This document shows positions 31,695 to 41,020 of a stretch of DNA of 64,000 bases, piece by piece. Numbering within the stretch: position 1 is the stretch's first letter; each line of letters starts with the position of its first letter. The notes beneath the pieces are model-generated. The model had not been told where the DNA came from and ran no database searches. It worked only from the letters and a program-made list of their open reading frames with translations. A program made the position numbers and the translations under genes. Source of the stretch: JAKAXS01 sp965279065 (lineage in GTDB: Bacteria > Pseudomonadota > Alphaproteobacteria > Rhizobiales > Hyphomicrobiaceae); assembly GCA_965279065.1 (NCBI GenBank), contig OZ257134.1, positions 372,001 to 436,000 of the forward strand. The letters are read 5' to 3'.

Positions 31695-34267
31695 GTCTGA
31701 TCCGCGCTCCCAAATCAGAGACTGCGCGTCTTCGCTCAGTGCCCGCTGCCTGCATCCTCGATGGAGACAGCCGGGTCACGTGGCGGAGCCAAGGCGATCA
31801 CCCCCTGTTCGAGCCCGAAGAAATCGGAGCGGGAAAAGGCTTCGACAAGCTTTGGCACAATGACGATAGGGAACGTGTGGCTCGCGCAGTCGCCGCTTCC
31901 ATCCAGCGCGGACACAGCATCTTCAGCGCGCGCTCGGCTCGCACCGGCGAATGGATCGATGCCGTCGTTCATTCTCGGCGTGGCGACGCGGGAAGGCCCC
32001 TGGAACTTCTCGTATCGATCAATGCGTCCGCCGAAGAAGGCGCCGCCGTCGACGACTATATGACGCTCTTCAACGCCGCGCCGGTCGCGCTCTGGACAAC
32101 GCACGATCCCGATGCGTCATTTATCCTGGGCAATCCCGCGTCGGAGCGGCGTTACATTTTTGCGACCGGCGAGAACCAATCCAAGTCGCCACCTCCGGGG
32201 TCGCCGCCTCCCGACAACTATCGTATCTTCCAGAACGGGAGCGAAGTCCCCGCAGATAGACTGCCGATGCAGCGGGCGGTTAAGGGTGAGGATGTCCTCA
32301 ACGAGGAATACGAAATCCGGTTGCGGGACGGCCGCCGCAACTACGCCATCCTCAATGCCTCACCGATGCGCAACGCCCGAGGCGATATCATCGGTTGCGT
32401 GTGTGTCGACGTCGATATCACGGAACGAAAGCGCATCGAAACAGCGCAACAGCGGCTATTGGAGTGTTCCCGTGTCACGGGGCAGGCATTCTTCGCCGCA
32501 CTGGTCAAAGCCATCGCCGGCAGCTTGGACGCCCGCCAGGTCTACATCGCCGAGATCGACCCGAAGCGGCCCTCCATCTTGAAGACGCTGGCGGGAGTGT
32601 TCGATGGCGAGCCGAAGGACTTCGGCACGTTCGAGCCGGTCGGCACGCCCTGTAGGCACGTCGTCGACAGCGGAAAATCGATCTTCATCTCTAGCAATCT
32701 TTTGTCTCTGTATCCTGCTGCCGACGATTTGCGGGCGACGAATATGGACAGCTATGTCGGCGCGCCTCTGTTCGGCAGCGACGGCAGTATCATCGGCGTC
32801 ATAGGCGTCTGCCACGATGGACCACTTGCGACCTACATGGATCCCGTGGAACTGCTCGAGCTGTTCGGCGGCCGTGCCGCAGCCGAGATCCAGCGCTTGC
32901 GTATCGAGCAGTCGCTGCGTCAGAGCGAGGAGGAGTATCGCATCATCACGGATGCGGTGCCCGCGTTGATCACCTTTGTCGATACCGACGGCCGGTATCG
33001 CTTCGTCAATGCCGCCATGAAGACGTGGCTCGACGTCGATCCGCAAGTGGCCAAGGGCAAGCACATTTCCGAGGTGGTCGGCGCATCGGCGTACGCCACG
33101 ATCAAGGACAACATCACCCGGGCGCTGAGGGGCGAACGGCAGAAGTTCGAAGCACTCATTCCATATGATGGCCGTGCCGCAAAGCACATCAGCGCCGAGT
33201 ATGTGCCTCACGTGGTGGACGGCGAGGTTCGCGGCTTCTTCGCTTTTATCACGGACATCACCGAACAAATGGCCGGGGCGGAAGCGCTAAGTAAGAGCGA
33301 GCGGCAATTCCGCACGCTCTTCGAGCATCTGCCTGTTGGCGCTGCGCTAGCCGATAGCGATGGCCGCGCGGTCCTCGAGAACGATGTCTTTTCACGCCTG
33401 CTGCCCGCCAAAGGACCGGACAGCAGCATCTTTGACCGCCTGTCCACGGCGTATGGCCCAAACGGCACGCTGCTGCCCTTGGACGCACATCCCCTCCGCC
33501 ACGCTCTCGACGGCAAGGTCGTTCGAGAGGTCGAGCTGCAGTGCAGGCGCGACGATGGCACGGCGGCATGGGTCCGTATGAGCGCCATCCCGATCTTCGC
33601 AGACAAGGGCCAGGTGACCGGGGCGCTGGTCGTCGTGGCCGACATCGAAGGCGAGAAGCAGGACGAGGCGCGACGGACGTTGCTGATCAACGAGCTCAAT
33701 CACCGTGTGAAGAACACGCTGGCGAGCGTCCAATCGATCGCCGCGCAAACGTTCCGAACGTCGATCCTGACCGAGGATGGCCTTGCGGCATTCGAAGAAC
33801 GGCTTCTGGCACTCTCGAACGCACACAATCTGCTCACCCAGGAGCACTGGGAGGGCGCGGATCTCAAACGCCTGTCGACGCTTGTCCTGGAACCGCACGA
33901 TCCCGGCGATGGCCGTGTGCGCACGACGGGTTCAAGCGTCCGTCTCAAACCTCCCGCGGCGCTTGCGTTCGCGATGGCATTGCACGAGTTGGCCACCAAC
34001 GCCGTGAAGTACGGCGCGCTGTCGACGCCGCGCGGTCGCGTCGATCTGAAGTGGACCGTTGACAAGACGCCGGACGGACGACGTCTTCGCGTGTCGTGGA
34101 TCGAAAAGGGCGGGCCACCGATCCGCTTGCCGATCAAGAAGGGTTTCGGCACCCGCCTGATCGAGCGGTCCCTGGCCTTCGAGCTCGGGAGCGAAAGCAC
34201 GATCCGCTATGAGCCGGACGGCGTGGTCTGTGACATCGATGCGGATATGAGTGAGATCAGCAATTGA
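31691..34267 (+). CDS. HWE-family sensor histidine kinase with PAS and GAF domains
   Basis: 858 residues, no membrane segment, so a cytoplasmic sensor. Predicted order: PAS about 20-120, PAS about 125-245, GAF about 255-405 (D-S-Y-V-G-A-P-L-F-G), PAS about 410-525 (Y-R-I-I-T-D-A-V-P-A-L-I), PAS about 530-650, then the kinase core. H-box E-L-N-H-R-V-K-N-T-L with phospho-acceptor His 671; N-box H-E-L-A-T-N-A-V-K-Y-G (Glu 766); W-I-E at 803-805, the W-x-E that names the family; G-F-G-T-R-L-I-E. Start TTG 31691 overlaps the upstream receiver. Signal unknown; HWE kinases often feed light or general stress circuits, but no PhyR-NepR-EcfG genes are nearby. Confidence 0.92.
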   Translation: MSLIRAPKSETARLRSVPAACILDGDSRVTWRSQGDHPLFEPEEIGAGKGFDKLWHNDDRERVARAVAASIQRGHSIFSARSARTGEWIDAVVHSRRGDAGRPLELLVSINASAEEGAAVDDYMTLFNAAPVALWTTHDPDASFILGNPASERRYIFATGENQSKSPPPGSPPPDNYRIFQNGSEVPADRLPMQRAVKGEDVLNEEYEIRLRDGRRNYAILNASPMRNARGDIIGCVCVDVDITERKRIETAQQRLLECSRVTGQAFFAALVKAIAGSLDARQVYIAEIDPKRPSILKTLAGVFDGEPKDFGTFEPVGTPCRHVVDSGKSIFISSNLLSLYPAADDLRATNMDSYVGAPLFGSDGSIIGVIGVCHDGPLATYMDPVELLELFGGRAAAEIQRLRIEQSLRQSEEEYRIITDAVPALITFVDTDGRYRFVNAAMKTWLDVDPQVAKGKHISEVVGASAYATIKDNITRALRGERQKFEALIPYDGRAAKHISAEYVPHVVDGEVRGFFAFITDITEQMAGAEALSKSERQFRTLFEHLPVGAALADSDGRAVLENDVFSRLLPAKGPDSSIFDRLSTAYGPNGTLLPLDAHPLRHALDGKVVREVELQCRRDDGTAAWVRMSAIPIFADKGQVTGALVVVADIEGEKQDEARRTLLINELNHRVKNTLASVQSIAAQTFRTSILTEDGLAAFEERLLALSNAHNLLTQEHWEGADLKRLSTLVLEPHDPGDGRVRTTGSSVRLKPPAALAFAMALHELATNAVKYGALSTPRGRVDLKWTVDKTPDGRRLRVSWIEKGGPPIRLPIKKGFGTRLIERSLAFELGSESTIRYEPDGVVCDIDADMSEISN

Positions 34268-34724
34268 CTGTGCATCCGCGCCACACGTGAGCGACTCAAT
34301 CGCACCGCAGCATGTCTGTCATACGCGAGGGCCCTCGAATCGCGTAGAATCCATTGCAGCGGCGGGGTTTACACCCAACCGTCAGCCGGTCCGGCGCAAG
34401 CGGGGCCTGCGATGGTGCATGCGTCAGAGCAACAAGGACCGTCCTTGCCTACTCTGAGCCAGGCTTCGACTAAAACTGGCAACTACGGCCAGCCGGACGT
34501 GTGGTGGCACTGGATGGGGCCACCCGAGGGAACGTCAGGCAGTCACGCATCGTCACCCTTGCCGCCGCCCGTCCAGGACGGCTGCGTCGAAATTCCAAGG
34601 AACAGCATCGTCTCTTTTCGCAGGCTCCATCCCGGAGCAGGCAGACTTGCGTCGCGATGCGGAACCCTGGCGTTTGCCCCAACGGGCCTTCGGACGCGGC
34701 TCCCACAGAAAGATGGAGTGCCAC

Positions 34725-34868
34725 ATGCTGAAGCACCTTCGTCATGGTTTCGTATCTGCTCCTGGGCCATCGAGCAGGTCCGCTGCACTTTCGCTTCGGC
34801 TCAATCCGCAATGGCTTTTCGTTCTGCTCTGGCGACTTAACCCCTCTCATCCTCCAAGTAGGGCTTAA
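34725..34868 (+). CDS. Possible 47-residue small protein
   Basis: ATG 34725 is preceded by GATGGAG six bases upstream. The product is basic with a Trp/Leu/Phe stretch (N-P-Q-W-L-F-V-L-L-W-R-L-N) and ends 50 bases before a strong terminator on the same strand. No family was recognised. Support is ribosome-site spacing and the terminator only. Confidence 0.25.
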   Translation: MLKHLRHGFVSAPGPSSRSAALSLRLNPQWLFVLLWRLNPSHPPSRA

Positions 34869-34917
34869 CTGAGCTTCAGCCGGCAGGGCGTGCGACCCGA
34901 AGCCGGCCACAAACGAC

Positions 34918-34947
34918 AAAGCCGGTCCTCACGGACCGGCTTTTTTG
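34918..34947 (+). terminator. Intrinsic terminator, plus strand
   Basis: GCCGGTCC-TCAC-GGACCGGC followed by TTTTTTG and preceded by AAA. The T-tract is on the plus strand, so it ends a rightward transcript from the 34.3-34.9 kb gap or the kinase operon. The weaker complementary A-run could also help end amiC transcription from the other side. Confidence 0.85.
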
Positions 34948-35019
34948 TTTGCTGCGACGCTTGTCTGGAATTGCAGGTGGAGTTGCGCTGGGTTTGACGA
35001 GAGCCGAACGTATCGAAGC

Positions 35020-36348
35020 TTACATCGGCAGGCGCGCGATCTGCTGTGAGAAATAATTGTCGACGGCGGTCATGATCGAATCCGCCACCTTGCCGCGCCA
35101 CTCGTTGGAATTGAGGTTGTCGGCATCCGCGGTGTTCGTCACATAGCCCAGCTCGATCAGCACGGAAGGAAACTGCGCCGTCTTCAACACGCGGAACGCG
35201 GCCTGCTGATCGGGCTCGTCGCGCATGTCCGTCGAATTGCCCATGTACTCCACGACGGATCGCGAAAACAGCGTCGTGCGTTCCTGCGTGGCGTTCACTT
35301 CGCGGCCGGCCAGGTCGGATAAGATGTTCTTGATCGCACCCATATCGAAGTCGGACGCCGCGCTCTCCTTAACCGACTTGAGCTCGGTCCCCGACAGCGC
35401 GCTGTCCGTCATATCGCCCTTGGCGGAGCGCTTCAGCCCCTTCGCGACGGACTCGCGCAGCGAATAGATGGTAGCGCCTCTGGCCTTCGACCCAGAGTCG
35501 GCGTAGTCGGCGTGCACGGCGATGAACAGGCTGGCGTTGTGCTTCTCGCCGTACTTCACCCGGTCGCCCAGCTCGACGAACACGTCCGTATCCCGCGTCA
35601 TCATCACTTTATAGCGGCCGGTCGCTTCGAGCTTGTCGCGCAGCACTTTGGAGAACGCCAGCACGACATCCTTTTCCACCGTGCCGTGCTTCATTGCGCC
35701 GCTGTCATGTCCGCCGTGGCCGGGATCGATGACGATGATCGGCTTGAAAGCCTTGGCTGCGGAAACCTCCGGCCGTACGGCCGGTACCGGCATCGGCGGC
35801 TGCAGCCCCGTAGCGCCGAGCGCGAATGGCGCCTTCATCGCCTTCTTCGGCGCTTCAGCCGTCACGATGCTGAGCGCCAGCCGGTGCCCCTTGCCGTCCG
35901 GCGCCTTCTCGATCTTGGAGCTTTCGATATACACGGGCTCGGTCACGTCGATGATGATGCGCGACTGGTTGGGCCCGGAGATGCCGGCGCGGAAACTGCT
36001 GATGACGCCGACGGCCTTGCCGCTCAGGTCGCCCGGTAGCTGCAGTTTGGTCTCGTCGACGTCGACGATGACGCGATTGGGATTGGTCAGCGCGCGCACC
36101 GTGAATTTCGTGGAGTGCTCCAGGCCGACAAGGAAGCGCGTGCGCTGAACTTTGCCGGAGACGGTATCGGTGGTGGATTTCTCGACGGCGCCGGGCGTCG
36201 CATCGGCAACATGGGGAACGGCTGCGCCAGTCGCGTCTTTCGCGATCACAACGTCGTTTTGCTCGGCCAATACTGGCGAAGCCAATAGGGTTACGGCAAA
36301 GAGCAGGCCGCTGGCCGGCCAAAGTTGCCGCGAAAGCCCTAGAACCAT
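35020..36348 (-). CDS. amiC: N-acetylmuramoyl-L-alanine amidase AmiC-type with AMIN domain
   Basis: Periplasmic zinc amidase that splits septal peptidoglycan during daughter-cell separation. 442 residues: signal peptide (to about V-L-A), AMIN domain about 45-165 for envelope targeting (V-D-V-D-E-T-K-L, I-I-I-D-V-T-E-P-V), then amidase_3 with zinc ligands in I-D-P-G-H-G-G-H-D-S-G, E-K-D-V-V-L-A, and I-A-V-H-A-D, and the late V-L-I-E-L-G-Y-V-T-N glutamate. A helix inserted before the last motif (S-D-F-D-M-G-A-I) probably blocks the site until activation by an EnvC/NlpD-type factor. ATG 36348 used; TTG 36372 is possible. Confidence 0.93.
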   Translation of the reverse strand: MVLGLSRQLWPASGLLFAVTLLASPVLAEQNDVVIAKDATGAAVPHVADATPGAVEKSTTDTVSGKVQRTRFLVGLEHSTKFTVRALTNPNRVIVDVDETKLQLPGDLSGKAVGVISSFRAGISGPNQSRIIIDVTEPVYIESSKIEKAPDGKGHRLALSIVTAEAPKKAMKAPFALGATGLQPPMPVPAVRPEVSAAKAFKPIIVIDPGHGGHDSGAMKHGTVEKDVVLAFSKVLRDKLEATGRYKVMMTRDTDVFVELGDRVKYGEKHNASLFIAVHADYADSGSKARGATIYSLRESVAKGLKRSAKGDMTDSALSGTELKSVKESAASDFDMGAIKNILSDLAGREVNATQERTTLFSRSVVEYMGNSTDMRDEPDQQAAFRVLKTAQFPSVLIELGYVTNTADADNLNSNEWRGKVADSIMTAVDNYFSQQIARLPM

Positions 36349-36560
36349 GACGTTCGACCCCCGTCTACGCAATACGGTTCCACACCTGTGGGACGTTGGA
36401 CACAGTGATAAGCAATGATGGCGTTTTCCGGGACGCCCTCAGACAATGTTATGATCGTATGAAGGTTAAGATTTGCTGAAACGGTCATATGAATGGTGTC
36501 GTTGTGTTCGCGCACGCCGTCAAGAGTCTGGCAGTAGTTTCGAGAAGAGCAACAGCAACT

Positions 36561-37037
36561 CTAGTCATGCTGGTCTTCTGATTTGCCTTGCCAGCGATCC
36601 CTTGCCTCGGTGTCGCTCTCACGGGCGTCCACCCAATGGGACAGGCCGCCCCTGACATCTTCCTTTTTCCAAAAGGGTGCGTCGGTCTTGAGGTAGTCCA
36701 TCAGGAATTGGGCGGCCTCGAAGGCCGCCTGCCGGTGTACCGAAGCCGTGACGACGAGAACGATATTCTCTCCCGGCACCAACCGCCCGACCCGGTGCAC
36801 GATGCTGGAGGCCTGGAGCGGCCATCGCTGATGCGCCAGCGCCTCGATCCGCTCCAGCTCGGCCTCCGTCATCCCGGGATAGTGCTCCAGCGTGATCGCC
36901 TCGATCGCCTGGCCGCCCCCGTCACCGCGAACCGTCCCGGTGAACGTCACGACGGCGCCGACATCGGTCCGCCCCTGCGTCAGACGTGCGATCTCCGCGC
37001 CGATGTCGAAGTCAGCGGCTTGCACGCGCACGCTCAC
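36561..37037 (-). CDS. moaE: Molybdopterin synthase catalytic subunit MoaE
   Basis: Large subunit that inserts sulphur from MoaD into precursor Z. 158 residues with G-A-V-V-T-F-T-G-T-V-R, L-E-H-Y-P-G-M-T-E, H-R-V-G-R-L, and the active-site Lys region in D-Y-L-K-T-D-A-P-F-W-K-K-E. GTG start two bases after the moaD stop. Operon pgsA-moaD-moaE, a common Hyphomicrobiales order. Confidence 0.95.
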   Translation of the reverse strand: MSVRVQAADFDIGAEIARLTQGRTDVGAVVTFTGTVRGDGGGQAIEAITLEHYPGMTEAELERIEALAHQRWPLQASSIVHRVGRLVPGENIVLVVTASVHRQAAFEAAQFLMDYLKTDAPFWKKEDVRGGLSHWVDARESDTEARDRWQGKSEDQHD

Positions 37038-37039
37038 CG

Positions 37040-37333
37040 CTAGCCTCCCGTGACGGGCGGGAAGAACGCGATCTCGCGTGCCGAAGTTACGCTGGCGTCC
37101 GGTTTCACGTGCGTCTGGTCAATGGCGGCGCGCACCACGCGCTGGCCGGCCGCGAACGCGTCGGCGTATTCCGGCCCGCGCGAGCGTTGCCACGCGATCA
37201 GGTCGGCTACCGTCGCGATGGAAGCCGGCAACGTCACGTCTTCCTCGGTACGCCCCACCTTTTCGCGCACCCAGGCGAAATACTTCAGCCTCACGGCTCG
37301 GCCTTGCACGGTGTGTCCCGCGGTTGCGGACAT
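37040..37333 (-). CDS. moaD: Molybdopterin synthase sulphur-carrier subunit MoaD
   Basis: 97-residue ubiquitin-fold protein ending in the obligatory Gly-Gly (P-P-V-T-G-G), where the thiocarboxylate forms. Contains V-R-L-K-Y-F-A-W-V-R-E-K-V-G and F-F-P-P-V. The frame continues upstream through pgsA, but the ATG at 37333 has GAGGCGAAC before it and lies eight bases after the pgsA stop. Confidence 0.95.
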   Translation of the reverse strand: MSATAGHTVQGRAVRLKYFAWVREKVGRTEEDVTLPASIATVADLIAWQRSRGPEYADAFAAGQRVVRAAIDQTHVKPDASVTSAREIAFFPPVTGG

Positions 37334-37341
37334 GTTCGCCT

Positions 37342-37935
37342 CTAATGATTGATCGCGTGCCGCACAGCGGCCTTCAGATAGTCGTAGCCCGTCAGCAGCG
37401 TCAGCAGCGCCGCCAGCCACAGCAGGCCGAGCCCGGCCATCGTCACGCCCTGATAGATCTTTTCCGCCGCCGGCCCCGCCAGCAGCACCGCCAGGGCCAC
37501 CATCTGCACAGTCGTCTTCCACTTGGCCAGCTGCGTCACGTGCACCTTGACGTTCAGCTCCGCCAGGAACTCGCGCAGCCCCGAGACCAGGATCTCGCGG
37601 CACAGGATCACGATGGCCGCCCAGATCGACATGCCGCTGATGGTGTTGTCGTAGACCAGCATCATCAGCGCCGCGCCGACGATCAGCTTGTCGGCGATGG
37701 GATCGAGCATCCCGCCCAGGGTCGACTGCTGCTCCCACGCCCGCGCCAGGTAGCCGTCCAGCCAGTCCGTCAGCGCCGCCGCCACGAACAGCGCGAACGC
37801 CGCCCAGCGGGCGATGTCGCCCTTAAGGAACAGCAGGCAGGCAACGAGCGCGGGAACCGCCAAAATCCGCGCGTACGTCAGTACGTTCGGCAGGCTCATC
37901 AACAGCTGGCGCGACCGGGGCGCGTAGTGATCCAT
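37342..37935 (-). CDS. pgsA: CDP-diacylglycerol--glycerol-3-phosphate 3-phosphatidyltransferase
   Basis: Integral membrane enzyme for the committed step to phosphatidylglycerol and cardiolipin. 197 residues with the CDP-alcohol phosphatidyltransferase motif D-G-x2-A-R-x8-G-x3-D-x3-D visible as D-W-L-D-G-Y-L-A-R...G-G-M-L-D-P-I-A-D-K. Several hydrophobic helices. The ATG at 37935 (MDHYAPRSRQLLMSLPN) is chosen over the open upstream frame. Confidence 0.95.
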   Translation of the reverse strand: MDHYAPRSRQLLMSLPNVLTYARILAVPALVACLLFLKGDIARWAAFALFVAAALTDWLDGYLARAWEQQSTLGGMLDPIADKLIVGAALMMLVYDNTISGMSIWAAIVILCREILVSGLREFLAELNVKVHVTQLAKWKTTVQMVALAVLLAGPAAEKIYQGVTMAGLGLLWLAALLTLLTGYDYLKAAVRHAINH

Positions 37936-38062
37936 ACCGCTAGGTACACCATCCGCGGATGTCCCCGTCAATGGGGGCACCCGCGATGCCGCGCCGGCCG
38001 ATGCCGTCACCCTGCCGCCCGGATTTTAGGCGCGTCTCGCCCTTCTGTCTGTCATCGCAGTG

Positions 38063-38626
38063 TCATTTGCGGCCGAGAAGCCCGGCCAGCCCGACCGCCA
38101 ACATGAGCCCGGACAACGGGATGGCCACGATCGACAACGTCAGATCGTAGGTCGTCGCCGCGTCCCGGATACCCATGATTCCGCCGATCAGCACCAGGGG
38201 CGCCACGATCAGCTCCAGCCAGCACAGCCACCGCGGCCAGGCGGCCGCCTGCTCGGCCATCGCCCGCATGAAACCGACCGGTTCGGCCGCAGATTTGTCG
38301 AGACCCTTGGCCAGGCCCTTTCCGAGCCGGACGTTGATGAACATGTGCAGCGCGAAGGCCGCCGCCAGGCCGAGCCAAATGCCCGTCGTCCACGTCTGTG
38401 CAGGACCGAACAGCGCTACCGCTCCGCCGATGAGCAGCAGAGAGATGGCGATCGATATGGCGACGAGTGTCGCCATCCGCGTCCGCAGCCGCGCTTCCGC
38501 CTGCGCGTCCGGCAAAAGGAAACGATCCGCGCTCATGGCCGACGGCACGAATACGCGCCGTCCCTGATCGTCGGTCCGAAACAGAGGGGCAACGAAGATA
38601 TTGGCGATGGCATTAACAAGTTTCAT
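38063..38626 (-). CDS. Multi-span membrane protein of unknown function
   Basis: 187 residues with about four membrane helices (two around 50-90, two around 130-180). The N-terminus (MKLVNAIANIFVAPLF) is amphipathic. No family recognised. ATG 38626 has GGAG six bases upstream. Lies between uvrC and pgsA and may share their transcript. Confidence 0.65.
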   Translation of the reverse strand: MKLVNAIANIFVAPLFRTDDQGRRVFVPSAMSADRFLLPDAQAEARLRTRMATLVAISIAISLLLIGGAVALFGPAQTWTTGIWLGLAAAFALHMFINVRLGKGLAKGLDKSAAEPVGFMRAMAEQAAAWPRWLCWLELIVAPLVLIGGIMGIRDAATTYDLTLSIVAIPLSGLMLAVGLAGLLGRK

Positions 38627-38721
38627 GTGGCGCTCCACGAAAGATCGCGCCGAAAGCCCGATGCTCCGCGCTGCGCCCGTCTACCTCCGGCGAGCGCCCG
38701 CGTCGGTTCCAGAAGGAACAA

Positions 38722-38931
38722 TTATTCGCCCGCGTCCCCGCCGCCGCCAAAGGCCGAGATCAAGGCCATCGCAACTTGCCGCGCCCGTTCGGCGGTCAAT
38801 TCGACTGACGTGTGTTCAGCGCCATTCCAAATGGTCACGGACACTCGGCCTGACGGCGACTGGTTGCGCGCCTCAACCTCGATAGCTTTGCCGGCATCTA
38901 AACCCTCTTTCTCGGCGAGCCTGATCTTCAT
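38722..38931 (-). CDS. Small soluble protein of unknown function
   Basis: 69 residues, charged, with V-S-V-T-I-W-N-G-A-E-H-T-S-V-E-L-T-A-E-R-A-R-Q-V-A predicted as beta strands followed by a helix. No signal peptide or membrane segment. AGGAGATC precedes the ATG. It starts 88 bases after uvrC in the same direction. Confidence 0.6.
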   Translation of the reverse strand: MKIRLAEKEGLDAGKAIEVEARNQSPSGRVSVTIWNGAEHTSVELTAERARQVAMALISAFGGGGDAGE

Positions 38932-39019
38932 CGGTGATCTCCTATCGAGTGGTATTCGAATCTAGGTCGCGAGCAGGCGCCACCCCGCGCACGCCGGGCG
39001 GCCCACCAGTCGCCGTCGG

Positions 39020-41020
39020 CTAGCCCCGCCGCTCGTGGAAAAAGTCGTAGATCTTCTGTGCCATTTCCGCAGAAATGCCGTTCACGGCCTTGAGGTCTTC
39101 GATGCCCGCTCGCGAGACGGCCTTGGCCGAGCCGAAATGGTTCATCAGCGCACGTCGTCTAGTTTGTCCGATGCCGGCGATGTCGTCCAGCGGATTGGCG
39201 CTGATCGCCTTTGAACGTTTGGCGCGATGCGTACCGATGGCGAAGCGATGCGCCTCGTCACGCAGCCGCTGCACGAAGTAGAGCACCGGATCGCGTGGCT
39301 CCAGCATGATCGAACGCGCCTCGCCAGGCCGATGGAAATGCTCGCGTCCCGCGTCGCGATCCGGCCCCTTGGCGACGCCGATCAGCGCCACGTCGCGCAC
39401 GCCGAGGTCGGCGAACACCTCGCACGCGACGTTGAGCTGCCCCAGCCCGCCGTCGATCAGCACCAGGTCGGGTTTGTCGGGAAACACGTCCGGCCGCTCA
39501 TCCTCGGGAATGGGCGCATCCGCCGCCGGGACCTCGACCGCCGCTTCATCACCCTCCGGCACGTCCGCGCCCGTTTCCACCAGCCGCTTGAAACGCCGCG
39601 TCAGCACCTCGCGCATCATGGCGAAGTCGTCGCCCGGCGTGATCGCCTGCGATTTGATGTTGAACTTGCGATACGCCGCCTTCACGAACCCTTCCGGCCC
39701 CGCGACGATCATCCCGCCGACGGCGTTCGTACCCATGATGTGGCTGTTGTCGTAGACCTCGATCCGTCGCGGCACGTCGGCGAGCCCGAACCGCTCCGCC
39801 AGCGCCTCCAGCAGATGCCGCTGCGACGCCGTCTCGGCGAGCTTGCGTCCGAGCGCCTCGCGCGCGTTCGCCACCGCGTGATCGACGAGCCCGGACTTCG
39901 TACCCCGCTGCGGCACGCGGATTTCCACCTTGCGGTTCGCCTTGAGGCTCAGCGCCTCCGCCAGCAGCTCGCGATTGGCGATCTCGTGCGACAGCAGGAT
40001 CAGCCGCGGCACCGGCTTGTCGTCGTAAAATTGCGCCACGAAGCTGTCGAGAATTTCCTCCACCGGCAGCGAACGGTCGGCCTTGGGATAGTACGCCCGG
40101 TTTCCCCAGTTCTGTCCCGTGCGGAAGAAGAACACCTGCACGCACGTCTGACCGCCCTCCTGGTGCGCGGCAAAGATGTCGGCCTCCTCGATTCCGTCCG
40201 GATTGATCGCCTGATCGGCCGTTACGTGCGCCAGAGCCCATAGCCGGTTGCGGAATTTCGCCGCCCGTTCGTACTCCAGTTCGCCCGCCGCATCTTCCAT
40301 CAGCCGCTGATACAGTTGCCGCACGCTCTGGCTCTCGCCCGAAAGAAAGCGCACCGCCTCGTCCACCAGCTGGCTGTATTCGTCGAGCCCGATCTCGCCC
40401 GTGCACGGCGCCGAGCAGCGCTTGATCTGATGTAGCAGGCACGGCCGCGTCCGGCTCTCGTACACGCTGTCGGAGCACGAGCGCAGCAGGAAGGCCCTCT
40501 GCAGCATGTTGATCGTCCGCCCCACGGCACCGGCTGACGCGAACGGCCCGAAGTAGTCGCCCTTGCGGCTGCGCGCCCCGCGATGCTTCATGATCTGCGG
40601 CGCCGCCTGGTCGCGCGCGATGAGGATATAGGGAAACGACTTGTCGTCGCGCAGCAGCACGTTGAAGCGCGGCCGGAAGCGCTTGATCAGGTTGGCTTCC
40701 AATAGGAGCGCTTCGGCCTCCGTGCGCACCGTCACGAATTCCATCGACGCGGTAGCCGAGATCATCCGCGCGATGCGATTGGTATGCCCGCCCAGCCGCA
40801 CGTAGTTCCCGACGCGCGCCTTCAGGTTCCGCGCCTTGCCGACGTAGATGACCGTCCCCGCGCCATCGAGCATACGGTAAACGCCCGGCCCCGAGCCGAG
40901 GTGCTTCAGATAACCGGCAATGATCTGCGGCCCGCACGGCGGCGGCGCAGACGGCGGTGTGCCAGACGGCGTGTCTGTGGTGGCGGATCGCGGTTCTTCA
41001 GGGGACATATCCCGGAACAT
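39020..41020 (-). CDS. uvrC: Excinuclease ABC subunit C
   Basis: Endonuclease that makes the dual incision in nucleotide excision repair. 666 residues: GIY-YIG domain near the N-terminus (G-V-Y-R-M-L...V-I-Y-V-G-K-A-R-N-L), Cys-rich segment R-P-C-L-L-H-Q-I-K-R-C-S-A-P-C, UVR motif (Y-E-R-A-A-K-F-R-N-R), the RNase-H-like C-terminal nuclease (Y-D-N-S-H-I-M-G-T and L-V-L-I-D-G-G), and tandem HhH at the end (I-A-G-I-G...). Start either ATG 41020 or ATG 41008 (MSPEEPR); neither ribosome site is decisive. A Pro/Thr-rich N-terminal extension precedes the domain. Confidence 0.96.
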   Translation of the reverse strand: MFRDMSPEEPRSATTDTPSGTPPSAPPPCGPQIIAGYLKHLGSGPGVYRMLDGAGTVIYVGKARNLKARVGNYVRLGGHTNRIARMISATASMEFVTVRTEAEALLLEANLIKRFRPRFNVLLRDDKSFPYILIARDQAAPQIMKHRGARSRKGDYFGPFASAGAVGRTINMLQRAFLLRSCSDSVYESRTRPCLLHQIKRCSAPCTGEIGLDEYSQLVDEAVRFLSGESQSVRQLYQRLMEDAAGELEYERAAKFRNRLWALAHVTADQAINPDGIEEADIFAAHQEGGQTCVQVFFFRTGQNWGNRAYYPKADRSLPVEEILDSFVAQFYDDKPVPRLILLSHEIANRELLAEALSLKANRKVEIRVPQRGTKSGLVDHAVANAREALGRKLAETASQRHLLEALAERFGLADVPRRIEVYDNSHIMGTNAVGGMIVAGPEGFVKAAYRKFNIKSQAITPGDDFAMMREVLTRRFKRLVETGADVPEGDEAAVEVPAADAPIPEDERPDVFPDKPDLVLIDGGLGQLNVACEVFADLGVRDVALIGVAKGPDRDAGREHFHRPGEARSIMLEPRDPVLYFVQRLRDEAHRFAIGTHRAKRSKAISANPLDDIAGIGQTRRRALMNHFGSAKAVSRAGIEDLKAVNGISAEMAQKIYDFFHERRG

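Larger units (their letters stand above)
34268..35019. other. 752-base gap without an identified gene
   Basis: Between the HWE kinase and amiC (3' end, minus strand). It holds a strong plus-strand terminator at 34918-34947 and a short frame with a ribosome site at 34725-34868 (separate entries). Longer frames on both strands look random in composition. The position of the terminator 650 bases after the kinase stop suggests a plus-strand transcript here. Confidence 0.5.

Noticed and set aside
34412..34840. 142-codon plus-strand frame in the same gap
   Set aside because: No ribosome site, no recognisable domain and unusual composition; the shorter frame at 34725 is the better candidate, and even that is weak.
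34470..34919. 149-codon minus-strand frame in the 34.3-35.0 kb gap
   Set aside because: Arg/Cys/Pro-rich random-like product, no ribosome site, and the strong terminator is oriented for the plus strand.
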